From: Gnetum montanum
Lineage: Eukaryota; Streptophyta; Gnetopsida; Gnetales; Gnetaceae
Assembly (NCBI GenBank): GCA_015680685.1
Contig: MNCI01033523.1
Location: forward strand, 62,001-126,000
Direction: 5' to 3'
DNA length: 64,000 bases
The position numbers were made by a program, and so were the translations under genes. A model generated the notes under the pieces. It searched no databases. It was not told the origin of the DNA and saw only the letters and a program-made list of their open reading frames with translations. Position 1 is the stretch's first letter; each line of letters starts with the position of its first letter. Of this stretch, positions 1 to 12,412 are shown piece after piece.

Positions 1-513
1 ACCTCCTTGTGTTGTAGCTGCTTCAAGTAATGACTCTAACGATGCTACAGAGGTCAGTGACTAGAGTGCTTAGATCATCCCTTCTTTTTGATGATGTTCA
101 AAATGGGGAAGAGAGTTTTTGATGTATGTGGAGATAGGTATGATGATGTTTATGGATATTTTGATGATGTACACATATGTGATTTTTTTTGTGGACTTGC
201 ACATATGTGATTTTTCTACAGTTATATGTATGGTGAATAGTTTTGTGGACAAATTATGCTATAGAAAATTCATGCTTCTATATCATGTATTTTATTGCAT
301 TATTTTGGAGACATGTTTTTCCTTTGCATAGTATAGTTTCATTTTAGATTTCATGTGATCTTTACCATGTTCCTTGAGCTTTAGAGCCATAATCCTAGTT
401 ATAACCTTGGCTACCATAGGAATTTGTCTTAATATCTTTATTGGTTATTTAATTTATTTATCAACTCACCAATTTTCTTAAGTTTTGGACATCACAAAAA
501 AGGGGGAGAATTT
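1..513 (+). other. Element G: 3' internal end of a Ty1/copia element, with polypurine tract
   Basis: No coding sequence can be followed here; the short ORFs are low-complexity and AT-rich. A polypurine tract (AAAAAAGGGGGAGAA, 496-510) lies directly before a TG that opens the LTR at 514. The last 40 bases resemble the sequence before the LTR of element F on the other strand (about 8951-8990 reversed): both carry TTTTCTTAAGTTTT, an ACATCAC word and a purine run. The tract marks this as the end of an element that begins left of the window, so the LTR that follows is a 3' LTR. Confidence 0.65.
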
Positions 514-1610
514 TGACCTTTTGGTATGTCGAAACCTTAAGGAAAATGGACAACATAGAATGTTGTGGAATGTTATAATTTTGCAGGGCATGAATGAAAA
601 TTGGAGAAGTGAGATCTATAGAGAGATGTCAAAATAGAGACTACATGGGCAAAATAAGAGCATGAACAAGTATGAATAAAAATAACTGCTATGAATCAAA
701 TGAAGATAACCCAAAGATTAGGAAGAAGACAGATTAATGAGAGAAAGCCTTAGGAACCTAAGATCAAATGTTTAGAAGACATCTTCAATGAATAGAAGAT
801 GTCTTGGCCAAAATGAAGTCTTTCATAGGAAGACATCTCCCAAAAATAGGAGAATTCTCCTTTGAAAGGATGATTTCTCCATAAAGACAACTCCTTAGAG
901 ACATCCCACTGTAGAAAGAGACATCTCTCCATATTCAAGGTAGATCTCAGGTAGACATCCCAACTTCAAAAAATATGTCTACACTAGTTGTTAATTAGTT
1001 GTTGCATGAATTCTGAGGTGTTTTCAAAAAATCCAAGGCTATAAGAAGACATCAAATTCTTGGAAAAAGTATGAGTATTATCAACAACAAAGTAATAAGT
1101 ATTTATTCTATTCTATTATACTTGTGTGCTTCATTTTTCATATAATTTTCTTGATTTTAGAACTATACCTTAAAGTACAAGGACCTGTAAAGTTAAGTTA
1201 CATTCTTTCCTTGTGTTTTTTTTTCTTTCTTATAGCCTTGTAAGGTTGATATGCTTCTTGCAAGAAGTCATCATAATTGAGGTTATCGGGACCTTGTAAG
1301 ATTGCTTGTTTGTGCAACATCAAAACTCTTTGGAGTAAAGCTCTATTTTGTAAAGGTTGTGGGATCCTTGAAACCACATTCTAAGCTTGTTGAAACCTTA
1401 TGATGCTAAGTGGTTTCACATTCATGAAACTCATTGATGTGTAGCTTAAAGCTTGTATAGGGTGTGGTATCCTTCAAAGCACATTTTAGAGAAACAAAGT
1501 CTAGAGGTGCGTAAGCAATCTACCATGTAAATTCTGGATGTGGTTTTTGTGTTTGATCAATTTTATTTGGAAACTTATTCAACCCCCCTTCTAAGTTCTC
1601 ATCCGCTACA
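514..1610 (+). mobile_element. Element G: copia-type 3' LTR
   Basis: The LTR begins TGACCTTTTGG right after the polypurine tract and ends ...CATCCGCTACA (1,097 bp). Its end contains AACCCCCCTTCTAAGTTC, a wording common near the ends of plant copia LTRs. The F LTRs begin TGGACCTTTTGG or TGGGGACCTTTAGG and end ...TTCTAAGTTCAACTATCCA, so G and F are one family. Short AGACATCT/AGATGTCT words recur between about 770 and 960. No tRNA-Met-like primer site follows 1610, which agrees with a 3' LTR. The 3' flank starts GTAGC; the left target copy lies outside the window. Confidence 0.7.
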
Positions 1611-3589
1611 GTAGCATTTTAAATAGGATTTTGAACCCACTAGCCACCTTGATCAAATTCATGATGAGCCCACCAACTTTTTAGCAAGATGCCTGCAATG
1701 AAAAATCACTAACATTACATCCAACTTTGAATTTTTTCTATGTCCTTCTTCTCAGTAAGTATATGGGTAACAACTTCAATTCTACTAGGTAAATTTCAGT
1801 TATAAACTTATGTAAATCCGAAGGTGTATCAATGCTTCAATTATTTTAGGTTTCAACATCACCATTGGTAACTATACATGTTTTATTATGTTTTGATGAT
1901 ATTTTTCTTATTTTTGGATCTTGTAATTTTCTCTTATTTTATATTTAAATATATTATTATTTTATATTTATTTATTTTTAATTATTAGTTCATGGTATTT
2001 CCTAATGCTTGGTGCATTTAGTAAAGATACAATTCGTAAGGATGATGGTTGGTATTTTATTTATATTTTAATATTATGTTAGGTTTTGAATAAATTAAGA
2101 AACTGGTTATGAGATATATTAAATAAATATTTGAAATTTATTCTACTTATCCTTTAATTTTTTCTTAGAATCTTATTTTAGGTTTTGTGAGATTATTCTT
2201 ATGTTATCTTAGGAACTTGATCATTAGTTAATAATTGAACATTTTTTATTCATGTATGTTAACCAAATTTACAAAATATATAATTAATTATTTATTCTTG
2301 AAATTAGTCAAAACCTATCACTTATGGCTATATATACTTAGCAATGATAGCTCTCTTGTCATTAATTATGCTTTCTTCTCTCTTTTATTCTCTTGTTGAT
2401 GGCTATGCTTGATGGATCTCTTGGCAATTTCTAGATATTAATCTATTTTTCCTTGATAAATATTTGGTGAGTAATCTCTTATGGTGAAAATACTATTCTT
2501 GATTCCATTAATTCTAATAAGCATCTTACCTTCTTATACCCAGTTTTCCTTTATGATAGTTGGCATTGTTGATTTAATCATATTGCATGTACTGTAATTC
2601 CAACCCTAGTTTTGCTTAATCTTTTCATAATTCATTATTTTTACAATTTTTCACTTTGGAATCTAACTTCTTCCTCCATAAGCATAATCTCTTCTTAGTA
2701 ACAATGCTAGCAGTGGGTTCTAAGTTTGATACAACCTAGATCATGATGAATGTAGAGGTCATAATAAAAGTCATGATTAATTTCTAGTGCATTTGATGGA
2801 GGCACAACATGCATATAACATCTAACATTAATAAAAATATTTAATGAAGGTATCTAGATAACATTCTTAGCATGTATGAATGCATTTGTAATGTTAAAAG
2901 ACTAGGTGATTTAACCTGTAGGATTGACTTGTTACTAAGTATTACAAAATAGGATACTAAGTTGAAAACATGTAGGTTGTTATAATGGTAAAGTGGATTT
3001 AAGGATTGTATCAATCTAATGGTGTGATACCTAGATAGTGTTATTATGGAAAAGTTGATTTAGAGGATTTTTTCAATTTAGTAACATGTAGCTTACATCA
3101 AGAAATCTCATATGATAGTAAGAAGTTAAGAACTTTGGTTCACTATAGGATGAATACTAGCAATAATATCACCTAATGGTTGATTTGGGTATGCATCAGG
3201 ATTATGCCCAACAATTATTCTTTTCTTGAATGAGGATTGGCCTAAATAGATAATGTACCCTACTAAAAATTCCTTGATGACTTGTTAAGTTACTATTAAC
3301 CTTGTATTTATTTTAATGTTTTATGCAATTACTCATAGAATATCACTAATAATGCAAACTCCAAGTTAATGAGGTAATTTATGCATTAAAGTTAATGTGG
3401 TATTTTATTTTTTAGTAGTAACACTAACGAATTTGATTAATGGTTATGTTAAATGAATTTGGTTTTGATTCTAATGTATACTTTACAACATGGATCCAAC
3501 GTGCTAGCATGTTTGAAGAAACATAAAGTTGATTTTCTCTATGATGAAGCTATTCTAATCTTTTTTGTATGTGTTTGATATTAATCTTA
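1611..3589. other. AT-rich DNA without recognisable genes
   Basis: I find no domain in any frame. Around 2970-3100 two copies of a roughly 66-bp segment follow one another, sharing GTTAT(A/T)ATGG(T/A)AAAG and GGATT(T/A)AA words. The stretch may hold the 3' LTR of element E, whose integrase ends near 4560 on the minus strand, but I could not match it to a second LTR. Confidence 0.35.
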
Positions 3590-4500
3590 GTTAGGGAACT
3601 CATATGAATATTCCTAGTAATATTGCAAATGCTAGATTCTAGTGCATTATAAGAGCATTGATGAATAAGGATACTTTGTAAACAAAGGATTTAGACATTG
3701 CTTTATTTTTAGAGCCATCTAATGTATTTCTTAAATGGCTCATGTGATTATCTTCTTGTATTCCATATAACTTGTTTCTCAAGAATTTTTTCTTATGATA
3801 TTAGCATAACATTGTAAAGATTTTGTTAAGTGATGTATTTTATATGGTTATTAATAATTTTACCTGTTAGTTATTAACAAAATACATAGTTTTATTAAAT
3901 GATTTAATATTTATACTTTGTAATTTAAGGTTATCAAATGATTTACTTTTTAATTTTAAGTTTTGCTTATGGAATTGATGGAATATAATCATGCCTCTTA
4001 AGTAATTTTATTAAATTATATATAATTAATTTAAAGATATAATAGTGAATTTGTTCTAACCTTTCTTTCATATATTTTATTCAAATCTTAGATAATATGT
4101 CTAGATGAAGGTAACACTGTAAATGCTAAATCATAGTGCATTACAAGAGTATTGGCTCTTAAAGAAGCTTTATATATCAATAATTTAAGCATTATTATAT
4201 TTTTAAATCAATTTTATGATTTGGTAAAATGACCTTATGGTTATCTTTTATATCAATTTTACCTGTACATTAAGAATTTGTACTAACATGTTAGAAAAAC
4301 ATTACAAGTGTTTTGGTTAAGTGATCTATCCTTTACGGGTTATTCAAGTGTGATTATTGGTTTATAAGTTATACACTTAATTATTTAATTTTTTTCAATA
4401 TTTTTATGTTAGATTTTAAGTTTTTTACATGGATACATTGATCTTTAAGAAATTTAATCATGCCCCTTGAAGTAATTTATAATTTATCTATGGTAAATTT
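3590..4500. repeat. Diverged tandem duplication, about 470 bp unit
   Basis: About 3590-4060 and 4080-4500 align with many changes. Shared landmarks in order are AATGCTA(G/A)AT..TAGTGCATTA(T/C)AAGAG, the AATTTTACCTGT words (3856 and 4257), TAAGTGAT(G/C)TAT and AATCATGCC(T/C)CTT near the end. It lies just past the integrase end of element E and may be part of its 3' untranslated region or LTR. No coding sequence is visible. Confidence 0.5.
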
Positions 4501-4559
4501 TAAGGTATGAAATGTATGATCTATCATATAGTACCTCATACAAAGCCATATGTAAGCTC

Positions 4560-5250
4560 TCCTAATAGCTATTATTAAATATCAATTGTATAAGTGGCAA
4601 CATACAATTCTAACTATCTTTAAAATGTATAGAAAAACTCCTCTAATATTTGGTTCACCTACTATATTTGTCCATTATTTTAAAGATGATATGTAGAACT
4701 AAATTGTAATTCACTAGTAATCTTTCTCTAAAATGCTCTTCAAAATTAATAAACAAAACTAGCATCTATGTCATTGATAATGAACTTTGGAATTTCATTC
4801 AATTATATAATCTTTGTAAAATATACCTAAGCTATCTCCTCTATAGTTCCAATGGATCTAGTAAATAAAAAATGCGCAAACTTATTCAACAAGTCTATAA
4901 TCACAAAAAGAACATTATGCCTTCTCTAGATATGTGATAAACCAATAATAAAATCTATCCTAATGAACTCCTAATTTAATAATGATGTGTCATGGGAGTA
5001 CAAGAAATTACCAAGTCATTGATGCTTAATTTTTACCTACTAATATTCTAGAAAATAAGAGATATAGTGATAAATAATCCTCTTGATATCATGCCATCAA
5101 TATAGGTTTTATAGAATCTAATACATCTTCTTATTACTTGAATGTAACTATTATCTACTCATATGAGCCTCATTCAATAACTATAAATCTAATACTATCA
5201 GAACACAAATTTGATCTTCTCTTTATAATGTACCCTAACTATTTATTATG
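4560..5250 (-). pseudogene. Element E: Ty3/gypsy integrase relic
   Basis: The minus-strand conceptual translation, with many stops, follows the integrase core of chromovirus-type gypsy elements. Readable blocks are DFIIGLSHI (first Asp), then VIIDLLNKFAHFL, then IINDIDASFVY, which corresponds to the usual VSDRDPRFTS with the second Asp. A later QILEE block corresponds to the QTLEDMLRA segment, and a poorly kept C-terminal stretch reads LLGELTYGFV. The order and spacing match the family; the reading frame is destroyed. It lies 3' of the RNase H relic of the same element, as expected for gypsy gene order. Chromovirus assignment is inference from these motifs. Confidence 0.7.
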
Positions 5251-5299
5251 ACTAGTCCATTAGCTAAAATCTCCTATTGTAACTCGTTACACAAAGAAT

Positions 5300-6520
5300 C
5301 TTATTACTGCTACTCATGAAAACTATCATGAAAATATAATTGGATAAAAAACAATTTAATCATCTAGCAACTTTACTTAGTACATCTACCACACAGTTAG
5401 TCCTACTAAGGCTATATAAGATGATGAAGTTAAAATATGTTAAGATTTTTACCCATCTCCTCTATCCTAGATTCAATTAGGAATAACTCATAAAGTACTA
5501 AAGATTCTTCATATAAATAGTACCACCAAATCTTCAATGTACCTAACTCTAAATCATGAACTGGATACTAGCTCTCATGTGGCATCAACTACTTAGAAGC
5601 AAGATTACCACATGTTCATCCTGTATCAAAACACATCAAAATCCATTTCTATTAGCATCTATAAAAATCCCATAAAGATAACCTAGAGTAGAAAATACTA
5701 ATATTGGAATTGATACCAATCTATACTTTAACTCATCCAATGTAGTTTGACAAGTTGAAGTTTAAGAGAAACTAATCTTCTTCCTTAACATTGAGTTAAA
5801 GAAAAAGCTATGTGGACAAAATGCTTAACAAATCTATAGTAGTAACCTATCGAGCCCAAAAAATGACAAACCTCTACTACAATTAATAAAATTGTCCAAT
5901 CTTGAACAACTATAATCTTAGCTAAATCCACTACAATACCAACCATAAAGACAAAATGATCCAAAAACTATATTTTTAATTGATACAAGAAAAACATGGA
6001 TGAATAGACATATACTTGATGCTTCTACAAGGTATACAACACCATTCAAAAGTGTGTCATATATTACCAATCATCTAGGAAGCATACCAAAATATCATTA
6101 ATAAAAACTATTATGAACTAGTTCAAATAAAACCATAATACACTATTCATCATATGCAGGAATACTGCTTAGGAATTCATAAACTTGAACAAAAGCACTA
6201 GGAACTCATAAATGACTATACTAGATATGAAATTCTATCTTTGATACATTGTACTATCTAGCTCATACATGATACTAACTTGAATTGAAATTAATCTTTG
6301 AGAATACCTAAGCTCTTAAAAGTTGATATAACACATCATGAATGAATAGAAGAAAATATTTATTCTTCACAATTACCTAATTAAGGTACTTATAATCAAT
6401 GCATAACTATATCATCTCATCCTTCTTTTACATAAACGATAGCAGGACATCCCATGGAGATACACTAGGATAAATCAAGTCTCTATTCATCAACTCTTGC
6501 AACTAGAAATTTGGTTCTAC
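5300..6520 (-). pseudogene. Element E: Ty3/gypsy reverse transcriptase and RNase H relic
   Basis: Minus strand. RT blocks in order: LIYPSVSPWDVPLLSF (family form SPWGAPVLFV, near 6440-6490), VFSKIDF (about 6290), then FIIVFINDILVCFLDDW (family FIDDILIYS, catalytic Asp pair reduced to ND, about 6090). Next comes the FLDHFVFMVGI block of the thumb (about 5950) and GLDRLL at the connection (about 5860). RNase H follows with TLDELKYRLVSIPILVF and YPVHDLELGTLKIWWYYLYE (about 5430-5740). The polymerase catalytic motif has lost one aspartate and many stops interrupt the frame, so this is a dead copy. The motif set fits chromoviruses of the Del/Tekay type better than Tat. Confidence 0.75.
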
Positions 6521-6829
6521 CAACTCTACTAGGAATATCTAATGACAAGCAATAGGAATAGACTTGGTTCCTAGCAACAACTAGATATTAAACTCTACCT
6601 CTCATGTAGATGAAAAACTAGGTAACTCTTTTTGGAACACATCAAGCAACTCCTATATCACTGGAATCTAATCAATCTCTATGGTCTTTAACTATTGAAT
6701 AGATATCATGAAGCAAATCTACCCTTTTTAAACATGTAATAGAAAACTCTTAAAGTTAGCAAATCTAACTAGATCAATCAAAGATGGATCTGAAGTTGCA
6801 CCTACTAACCACCTATTGTGTTCAATCAC

Positions 6830-7160
6830 AAGGGATTCTACAAATAGTTTAGATTGAAACTGAACTACAATAACCAATCCATGTCCAATATAATATCATA
6901 ACCCCCAAGATCCATCACATATAGATCGCTAACTTACTTACTCTAATGTAGTATAACTAGTACCTCTCCACAAATCTAATATACTTAAGTCTCATAACCC
7001 CTACTAGAATGAACTAATAATTATAGATGAATATCATAATAAGGAATATCTATCAAGATATAATTTATGATTTATAAATAAGTAGCTAGCATCAAGAGCA
7101 ACCAAAACTAATATAGGAAGGTTTAAGATCATACCTTCTATATCCATAATTGTGTTGAAC
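6830..7160 (-). pseudogene. Element E: aspartic protease relic
   Basis: Minus strand. LPILVLVALDASYLFINHK (about 7090-7140) occupies the place of the gypsy protease active site, usually V-x-D-[ST]-G-A-[ST]-H-S-F-I. Here DTGA has become DASY, so the active site is lost. Further on, YDIILDMDWLL (about 6900) matches the family block FDVILGMDWL. It sits between the zinc-knuckle relic and RT, the normal gypsy order. Confidence 0.6.
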
Positions 7161-7299
7161 TACATGTCTAACAACTAGTTTACAATAGTGTACTTACGTC
7201 CTTGACCTCTATGTTCCATCCATCATACCTCACTAGGGTATCCTACAAGAGTTTCATAGTTACATGCTACTTGAGAATTCTATCCATGATCTCTACCTC

Positions 7300-7679
7300 T
7301 ATCATACCCTATTAGTTACTTCAAGTACTTACTAGCTCGATGTCTTTACTGGTCACATGTACAATAGTTTGACTAGCTCTTCTAGATATAGCTAGACTAC
7401 CCACAGTGATAACACATAATAGAATCATCATAATACATAGGAGGAATAACATCACTAATAGCTAGCTATTGTGAATCACCTTCACATCCTCATTGAGCAT
7501 GATTGGAGGATCCAGATCATCATTCAACTAGTCATCGTCTCTTTTATTCATACCTCTACCTATCACAAGATACATTCTTAATCAAGCTTTCCTTTAAATT
7601 TGTGATCTCCTCATGGACATCATCATAGTGCTTCTGGATAAGGAAAATTCTTCTAACAAATCTATATACTTGTCTTAAG
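7300..7679 (-). pseudogene. Element E: 3' part of gag with zinc-knuckle relic
   Basis: Minus strand at about 7350-7415 gives C-Y-H-C-G followed by stops, then C-T-C-D, the shape of a gag CCHC zinc knuckle followed by the CxC segment common in chromovirus gag. Upstream to 7680 the frame is decayed. At 7680 the relic is cut by element F and resumes at 13276. Confidence 0.5.
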
Positions 7680-7684
7680 CATCC
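7680..7684. repeat. Candidate target-site duplication of element F, left copy (CATCC)
   Basis: CATCC at 7680-7684 matches CATCC at 13271-13275, directly outside the outer edge of F's 5' LTR. On this side two bases (TA) lie between the repeat and the first recognisable LTR base (TGG at 7687), so the match is suggestive, not clean. Confidence 0.45.
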
Positions 7685-7686
7685 TA

Positions 7687-8945
7687 TGGATAGTTGAACT
7701 TAGAAAGCAGGGCAGGGAGAGAGATGAATAATTTTCCTAAATTAAAACTTAAACAAACAAATCATGCACAAAAATTATGTTTTTTCCCAACTAGGGTACT
7801 CCACACTTGGAGGGAAAATTACAAGCACACCTCTAGACTTTGTTTCTCTTAAAATTTGGTTGAAGGATCCACACCCTATACAATTGTTAAGCCCTGCTCC
7901 AAACTATTCTACCATAGCACCAATCACCCAACCCCAAAATGTCCATTTAGGCTTAGAAATGTTGGTTTCAAGGCTTCCAAAAAATTTACAATCTTAAGCT
8001 CTACACCAAAGTGTTATACCACAATACCAACAACTCAATCCCATAAGATCTTGACAAACTCAATCACATCAACCCCATAATTCAATAAGAATAAGAAATA
8101 CAAGGAATGATTAGAACTCAATTTTTTAATCCTTTCATAGTTAGTTGCAATACACTTTACAAAGCCAAAATGATTAGACAATGAGGAGTAGCAAAGAATT
8201 CAATGATTACAAAAATGATTGTATAATGAATACAACAGTGCTTACACATTTTCAAATGCACATGGAGTCTTCTTATAGCTACTATGTTGCTAAATCCTTC
8301 TCAAAACTTGTGAAACGACTAGCTAATGGTCACTAACAATTGTGGGAAACATCTTTCTCATGCCTAAGACATCTCTCTAAATTACTTCAAATATGGGAAG
8401 ATGTCTTTGTTTCCTAAAAGAGATCTTTCTAAAGACTCCATCCTAGAAGACATATTTACTCAATGGAAGAAATCTTTTTGTATTTTATTTGAATTCTGTA
8501 AAGACAAATTTGTCTCATGAAAGATTTCTTTGGCTAGGAAAATACATTGTGCTATTTCTAAAGACATATTTTTGAATTTTTTCTAAGTTCACCCCAAATC
8601 TGCCAAGATGTCTTCTACTTCTCAAAGATGTCTTTCTTTAGTTTATCTTGCATGATGAATGCATCATTCCTTGTCCACAACCTTAATCTTTTGTATGCTT
8701 TGATGATGTCCTCTTTGCTTGTACAATATTAGGTCCTTGTCCACATTCTTTGGATGTTCATGTAAAGACATATGGGTGACCTCCTCCTTTAAGCTCTAGT
8801 GTTGTTCATTCCTTATCCTCTTTAGCTCATCTTGGTTTCTCATGTATGTAGTCCTACAAACAAAATAACCATACAAACATACAAATAAATTTTTTCTTAA
8901 TTTTACTTAATGTTTTGAGCATATCAAAACACACCAAAAGGTCCA
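7687..8945 (-). mobile_element. Element F: copia-type 3' LTR
   Basis: Read on the minus strand, the LTR starts TGGACCTTTTGG at 8945, directly after a purine tract (AAAAAAGGGATTCTTG; complement at 8946-8961), and ends ...TTCTAAGTTCAACTATCCA at 7687 (1,259 bp). The first part resembles G's LTR and 12415-13270. Shared landmarks with the latter include TACAAGGAATGATTA, CTTCTTATAGCTA and repeated AGATGTCT/AGACATCT words at 8350-8640. The polypurine tract shows that this is the 3' LTR of a minus-strand element. Confidence 0.75.
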
Positions 8946-11098
8946 CAAGAATCCCTTTTTTGGTGATGTTAAAAACTTAAGAAAATGGATTAGTGATCAT
9001 ACAAATATAACCATATTACTCTTCCCCTTTTTGAATAATAACAAAATTGATAATGTGCATAACCTTGGATAGAAAAGAATAATAAAATATGGAGATCCAA
9101 GTATCACTCATAATCCTTAAAATATATAGGGACAATGTATTTATCAAGTCCATGAACAGGTGCCCCAGATTTTGCAAGAGTAGAACAAACCTTTCAAGTG
9201 AAACTAAACCTTGAAGAGAAGCAAAGGCTTAAGCAATCTATCTCTAAAACAATAAGTCATTAGTAGTGCAATGTGCTTGGAATTTAGAGAATCTTCATTT
9301 TTATACAACATTGGAATATGGGCATATTATTATGATGAGGTAAATATAACCATACAACTTCACAATGAATTCCCATAGAGTAATCATGTTATTACTCACA
9401 ATTTAGTAGGTAATGTATTGCATCCTCCACCTAAGGTGTGAAAATTGAGAAATGCTTTTTTAAGGTTAAAATAAGGAGCTATAATTAATTTAGTAAGAAC
9501 CATTGACATTCAATTTTAAAGATCAAAGCTATGAGTGAGACATTCATACTCTGTTGTTTGTTCAAGGTAATGCAACATCCAAAACCATTTATCAAAGATA
9601 AAAAATTCTAATAAATATACATTCATACACTTCCTTAAAGTTTCTACTAATGATCATATAAAAATAGTTAGTTAATATAAAATATCAAAGAGAGAGCATA
9701 TGAAAATAGGTTTTTCATCAAGTATCACACAAATAGAAAATTAAGAAGTAATGCCTCATCAAGAACTAATCCAATTTTTTCAAACAATAGTTAAGCTTGA
9801 AGTGAAGTGGGAACGTTGAGGAGCAAGTAGTTTGTCTTTAAAATAAGTAATTAGTATGGATCTTCATCTTGGTAAATGAGCATATATCAATATACAACCT
9901 AAAACCAACCATGTCAAATTCTAAAAATTTGATCGCAAAGTAAATTATTCAATGGATAACTCAATCAAAAGCACAGATACCAAAAAATGGTCATGGCTTT
10001 GCTCATAATATCAACTACATGCTATAAAATCAATACTTAATGCTTAAGCTTATGATTGAACATTAAATAGGTGGGATTTTAGTTCAAAATGCATGAGGAT
10101 AAATACATAAATTGATATTAAAGACCAAAGATAGATCATCAACAAAAATTGGTCTAATAGAAACAATGGCATTAAAAATTCTAGTTTCAACCAAAAGAAA
10201 TCATCACTAGAATATAAAAGACATGAATTTTTAGATTGAATATAACAACCATGCATATTTTATTTTTGAATAAGGTAATACAAACACTTAAAAAACATTG
10301 TTGCTAAGTATTCATATATCATTAAATACCTTCTAAAGTCCTAATATGTACCAAACATAACCATTCATCAAAAATAGCTCAAGTTGATTGAGACCTAAGT
10401 ATATAAATATGATTAATTGTTAAATACATCTAAAATTTCACATATGTAACACAATCATTCAAGATTTTGTCATCCCATTAAGTGGAAAATACCTCTTGAG
10501 AATATTTCCTTACTCATTGTGCATTTTGGCTAAAGTCTCCATGAACTTCCCCAACATTGATAGCCCCCAAGATGATTGAGATGTAGTCTCCTCCTACATA
10601 TGTGCTACTTATCTTGGGATTTTAAGATTAATGTGCAAAAATTAGAAACACACTATAACTATAGATCAACATTAAGCTTAATTATGGAGATCTAGATCTT
10701 GAACCAGCAATATTGATAGAGGTTTCTCTCATCTTATAAAAGAAAAAGATAATTTCAAAGGCTATGAGAATGGAATCAAATCATCACAAGAATTTTAGAT
10801 TGAGTAAGACAAGAAATCAAACTAATGAAAATTATTACAAATGCTATTATAAGGCTTCATAAAACTAATTAATCAATACAAGAAATTCTCTAGACACTTA
10901 TTCCATGTTTTTGATCTAAGACATAGATGATTTAGTACTTCTCATACACTATCCTTATTAATTAGCAAGATAAGAGATAGAGACTTCCCTTGACTTACCT
11001 TGCTTGTCAATAAAATCTATCATGAAGTACCTCCTCATTCTTAGGTTCTCTTTCATTAGATCTTGTATGTGATGTCTCTATTTGTTCATGTCCTTGTG
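8946..11098 (-). other. Element F: internal region without recognisable pol
   Basis: Between gag and the 3' LTR I can identify no copia protease, integrase, RT or RNase H motif in any minus-strand frame. The DNA is AT-rich with only short ORFs. The roughly 2.1 kb present is too short for a copia pol (usually above 3 kb), so pol has been deleted or was never there. Confidence 0.5.
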
Positions 11099-12412
11099 CT
11101 AGAATCCTTGATCACTTCTTGTATTATTTTCAGTACTCCATGTTTCTTCATTCTCACTTATTGGTACTTGCACAATATCCTTACCAAATCCTCTTTGACA
11201 ACACCAAGTATTAATCTTATTTTGATCATCATAAGTATACATTTTCATAAAACCATAATTTTTACATATACATGTAGTTTCATCCTTATGATCAAAATTA
11301 TCAAACCTTACTATGCTTGACTTTGAGCTTGAAACTTCAAGTGTTTCTTCCTCTACATTTCTGGGTTGATTTTTGGAAATCTTCTCATCTTGATTCTTCC
11401 TAAAATCCTTGTTACAAGAGGTTAGTGGTTGAATCTTAGCTTTTATGTTTGAAATCTCTTCTGTCATTTCATCATGGATAGCATTAGTTTCATTGCCTTC
11501 CTAATCAAATTATGTAAGAGAAAAATGTCTTCTTTAAATTCACTATACCTCTTGTCACACTTACCATGTTGTTCAACCATATATGAGAAAGATTCATCAA
11601 TAATTTCCATATAGATGAGATGAAAATATTTAGGAGAATTATCCACTTCTTCTTTACTTTGCTCAGTAGCATCCCAACTTGTATAAAAGTTGGTATTTTT
11701 AGGTTCCTCATCATTGGATCTATTCTTTGGCTAAACTTTGCTATTAGTTGGATCCCTAGGATATTCGAAGGCCATATGGCCTCTTCCTCCATAAAACCAA
11801 CACTATGGAAGAAAAATATAGACTAGAAATATTTAAAACATTTCTACCTCTTTCTCTACCTTTGAAGAAATTTGGTATTTACTATTTCTAAGATGTCCTT
11901 TGTTTCTTCTTGTAGGCAATAATTCTTGTCTCCTTCAAAGAAGAGGAATCTCATCTTCATTTTCCTCATCATGCACATTGACCTACTTCTCCTTGGAGAT
12001 ACTCTTTAGAGCAATGTTTTTCTTGAATCACTCCTTTGCTTATGAGATTCATTTCATAGGTGATAAAATCACTTTGAAGTTTCTCAAATCTCAAAGTTGA
12101 GAAATCTCTAATTTCCTCCATGGCTATGACCTTAGGCTTAAACTCTGGTTGTATAGTTTTGATGATTTTGATGATGACATTACTTTTAGGAAAGTCATTC
12201 CCTATTCCTCTAATGGCTACAACAAGATTGTTAGCTCTAGAAAAATAATCCTTTATTTTCTCACCTTCTCACATTTTACATTTATCATATTCACAAAACT
12301 AACAATTTCGATTGCTTAACATTAGAGGTTCCTTCATAAGTAGCTTTTAAAATTTGCCAAATTTCTTTGGCCATTTTACATCCTTCTATGCTATTAAATT
12401 CAGATTTATTTA
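11099..12412 (-). pseudogene. Element F: Ty1/copia gag relic (UBN2-type)
   Basis: Minus strand. It opens in mid-domain with YALNKSEFNSIEGCKMAKE followed by IWQILKATYEGTSNVKQSK (about 12290-12412). This is the conserved core of plant copia gag, usually AKEIWDTLxxxYEGTxxVKxSK. Then come a YEMNLISK block (about 12050) and a zinc-knuckle relic C-W-F-Y-G-G-R-G-H-M-A-F-E-Y-P (about 11750-11795), where two of the CCHC cysteines have become Tyr. An open stretch of 122 codons ends at 11099. The N-terminal half is missing: the sequence passes straight from LTR-like DNA into the core at 12413, which points to a deletion spanning the LTR end, primer site and gag start. Confidence 0.75.

Noticed and set aside
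11063-11320. 85-codon plus-strand ORF
   Set aside because: Shadow of the copia gag C-terminal frame on the minus strand.
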